Shown: positions 5,274-6,790 of the stretch, one piece after another | How positions within the stretch are numbered: the first letter of the stretch is position 1 | How the letters are laid out: the number at the start of each line of letters is the position of its first letter | Assembly: GCA_959600045.1 (NCBI GenBank) | Contig: CAUGKJ010000044.1 | Location: 1 to 6,790 of the forward strand | Reading direction: 5' to 3' | DNA from: an uncultured Haemophilus sp. | Lineage (GTDB): Bacteria; Pseudomonadota; Gammaproteobacteria; Enterobacterales; Pasteurellaceae | DNA length: 6,790 nt | The notes under the pieces: model-generated | What the model was told of the DNA's origin: nothing | Databases searched by the model: none | Seen by the model: only the letters and a program-made list of their open reading frames with translations | Program-made: the position numbers and the translations under genes

Positions 5274-6728
5274 TTACACATCATAAGTGGTAGATGCTGT
5301 GTTACCACCGCGACCTGTCCAGTTGGTGTGGAAGAATTCACCGCGTGGTTTGTCAGTACGTTCATAAGTATGCGCCCCGAAGTAGTCACGCTGAGCTTGC
5401 AGAAGATTTGCTGGCAAGCGAGCTGACGTGTAGCCATCTAAGAAAGTAATAGCTGATGCCATACATGGCATTGGAATCCCCACTTGAATAGATCTTGCCA
5501 CCACTTTACGCCATTCGCCCATCGCATTTTCTAAAATGCCTTTGAAGTAGATGTCAGAACCCAAGAAGATTAAATCTGGGTTTGCTTCATAAGCATCGCG
5601 AATGTTGCTTAAGAAACGGCTGCGAATAATACAGCCTTCGCGCCATAATAAGGCAGTGTTGCCGTAGTTGATGTTCCAGTTGAAGTTTTCAGAGGCTTCA
5701 CGAATTAACATAAAGCCTTGTGCGTAAGAAATGATTTTTGACGCTAATAGCGCTTTACGCACCGCTTCAATCCATTCATTTTTATCGCCTTCTACTTTAC
5801 CTACAGTTTTGCCGAATAATTGGCTTGCAGCAACACGTTGATCTTTAAACGCAGACACGCAACGTGCGAACACAGACTCGGTGATTAAGGTCAATGGAAT
5901 GCCAAAATCAAGGGCATTGATCCCAGTCCATTTGCCCGTACCTTTTTGTCCTGCAGTGTCTAAAATTTTATCCACTAAGCGGTTACCATCTTCATCTTTG
6001 TAGCCAAGGATATCGGCAGTGATGTCGATTAAGTAGCTGTCTAATTCGGTGTTGCGCCATGCTTTGAAAGTGGCTTCTAACTCATCATCAGATAAACCTA
6101 CGCCTTCTTTTAAGAATTGGTAAGCTTCGCAAATTAATTGCATATCGCCGTATTCGATGCCGTTATGCACCATTTTCACGAAATGGCCTGCGCCATCTTT
6201 GCCCACCCAATCACAGCAAGCTTCGCCTTTGTCAGTTTTTGCTGAAATAGCTTGTAGCACAGGTTTTACAAATGGCCATGCTTCTTCATTACCACCCGGC
6301 ATAATAGATGGCCCGTGACGCGCACCTTCTTCACCACCAGAAACGCCGGTGCCAATAAAGCGGATACCTTTCTCACGTAATGCTGCCACGCGGCGGTTGG
6401 TATCCGGGTAGTTTGAGTTACCGCCATCAATGATGATGTCACCCTCTTCTAAGTGCGGTAGTAACGCATCAATGAATTGATCCACCACCTCACCCGCGCG
6501 CACCATTAACATTACTTTGCGTGGTTTTTCCAATTTAGAAGCCAAATCTTCTAAAGAGTATGCCCCGATAATATTGGTGCCTTTTGCCGCACCTTGTAAA
6601 AATTCATCCACTTTTGAAGTGGTACGGTTATATGCCACGACTTTAAAGCCATGATCATTCATATTTAAAATGAGGTTTTGCCCCATTACGGCTAAGCCGA
6701 TAACACCGATGTCGCCTTTTACTGACAT
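5274..6728 (-). CDS. gnd: 6-phosphogluconate dehydrogenase, decarboxylating
   Basis: Oxidative pentose phosphate pathway enzyme: 6-phosphogluconate + NADP+ to ribulose 5-phosphate + CO2 + NADPH; cytoplasmic homodimer. The 484-residue protein is full length for the family (about 470-485). It has an N-terminal Rossmann fold with GVIGLAVMG (8-16) and AYNRT (32-36; Asn34, Arg35 and Thr36 fit NADP preference), the substrate-binding signature VSGGEEGARHGPSIMPGG (129-146), and the catalytic block KMVHNGIEYGD (185-195) with Lys185, His188, Asn189 and Glu192. The mostly helical C-terminal domain ends with RTDKPRGEFFHTNW, which supplies Arg and His to the partner subunit's active site. Nothing is missing. 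The start is clear: AGGAG lies six bases before ATG 6728. A hairpin follows the stop. Genes upstream are outside the window. Confidence 0.97.
   Translation of the reverse strand: MSVKGDIGVIGLAVMGQNLILNMNDHGFKVVAYNRTTSKVDEFLQGAAKGTNIIGAYSLEDLASKLEKPRKVMLMVRAGEVVDQFIDALLPHLEEGDIIIDGGNSNYPDTNRRVAALREKGIRFIGTGVSGGEEGARHGPSIMPGGNEEAWPFVKPVLQAISAKTDKGEACCDWVGKDGAGHFVKMVHNGIEYGDMQLICEAYQFLKEGVGLSDDELEATFKAWRNTELDSYLIDITADILGYKDEDGNRLVDKILDTAGQKGTGKWTGINALDFGIPLTLITESVFARCVSAFKDQRVAASQLFGKTVGKVEGDKNEWIEAVRKALLASKIISYAQGFMLIREASENFNWNINYGNTALLWREGCIIRSRFLSNIRDAYEANPDLIFLGSDIYFKGILENAMGEWRKVVARSIQVGIPMPCMASAITFLDGYTSARLPANLLQAQRDYFGAHTYERTDKPRGEFFHTNWTGRGGNTASTTYDV
6451..6459 (+). repeat. DNA uptake signal sequence inside gnd
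   Basis: Perfect AAGTGCGGT on the plus strand. On the coding strand it spans part of CTA CCG CAC TTA and encodes Leu-Pro-His-Leu near residues 90-93, on the surface side of the coenzyme domain and outside the catalytic motifs. Confidence 0.9.
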
Positions 6729-6766
6729 TGTTTTCTCCTGTTTGTAAAATCGTAGATTAATTTCTT

Positions 6767-6790
6767 ATAATATTTAAAACTGAGTTCCTA
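6767..6790 (-). promoter_or_regulatory. Possible gnd promoter, -35 at or beyond the window edge
   Basis: TATTAT (6772 to 6767 on the minus strand), a 5-of-6 match to the -10 consensus, would start transcription near 6760 and give a leader of about 32 nt. The matching -35 would begin at about 6790, so it cannot be judged here. Confidence 0.3.

Noticed and set aside
6729..6790. Riboswitch or leader element before gnd
   Set aside because: Only 62 bases are available and no stable paired structure is visible beyond a -10-like box.
1..6790. Mobile element, prophage, CRISPR, toxin-antitoxin or defence system
   Set aside because: All genes are recognisable chromosomal genes except one conserved DUF protein. 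There are no transposase, integrase or spacer-repeat patterns, and the only repeats are uptake signals and short hairpins.

Overview
The window looks like ordinary chromosome from a Pasteurellaceae bacterium of the Haemophilus/Aggregatibacter type. The strongest sign is eight perfect copies of the 9-bp Hin-type DNA uptake signal AAGTGCGGT (either strand) in 6.8 kb, three of them inside terminator-like hairpins. The A+T-rich codon use and close protein resemblance to enterobacterial orthologues (RapA, PnuC, TrmN6, SrmB, OsmB, Gnd) fit this. The species cannot be fixed from the sequence alone.

Layout, left to right. (1) Positions 1-1487, minus strand: the N-terminal half of rapA (Swi2/Snf2 ATPase that recycles RNA polymerase), cut by the window edge. 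(2) A divergent intergenic region of about 200 bp holds a perfect TGTGA-N6-TCACA CRP-type palindrome, promoter-like elements and an uptake signal. (3) pnuC (nicotinamide riboside transporter, plus strand) starts at 1687. It converges on trmN6 (tRNA1(Val) A37 methyltransferase, minus strand) across a shared hairpin terminator. (4) trmN6 and srmB (DEAD-box helicase of 50S assembly, plus strand) diverge from a 70-bp gap, the same pairing as in E. coli. (5) srmB converges on a small OsmB-like glycine-zipper lipoprotein across a hairpin built from uptake-signal sequence. (6) A DUF4298 protein of unknown function and the complete gnd (6-phosphogluconate dehydrogenase) lie on the minus strand, separated by a hairpin made of two inverted uptake signals.

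The genes are mostly single housekeeping units, not one pathway. RapA, TrmN6 and SrmB serve transcription, tRNA modification and ribosome assembly. PnuC and Gnd both touch pyridine nucleotides: PnuC imports an NAD precursor, which V-factor-dependent Haemophilus must acquire, and Gnd uses NADP+. Nothing in the sequence links them in regulation.

I see no mobile element, prophage, CRISPR array, RNA gene, toxin-antitoxin or defence system, and no stretch over 300 bases without a gene. I do not see a new biological system here. The points most worth a second look are the CRP site between rapA and pnuC, the uptake-signal hairpin sitting just upstream of the DUF4298 gene, and that gene itself.
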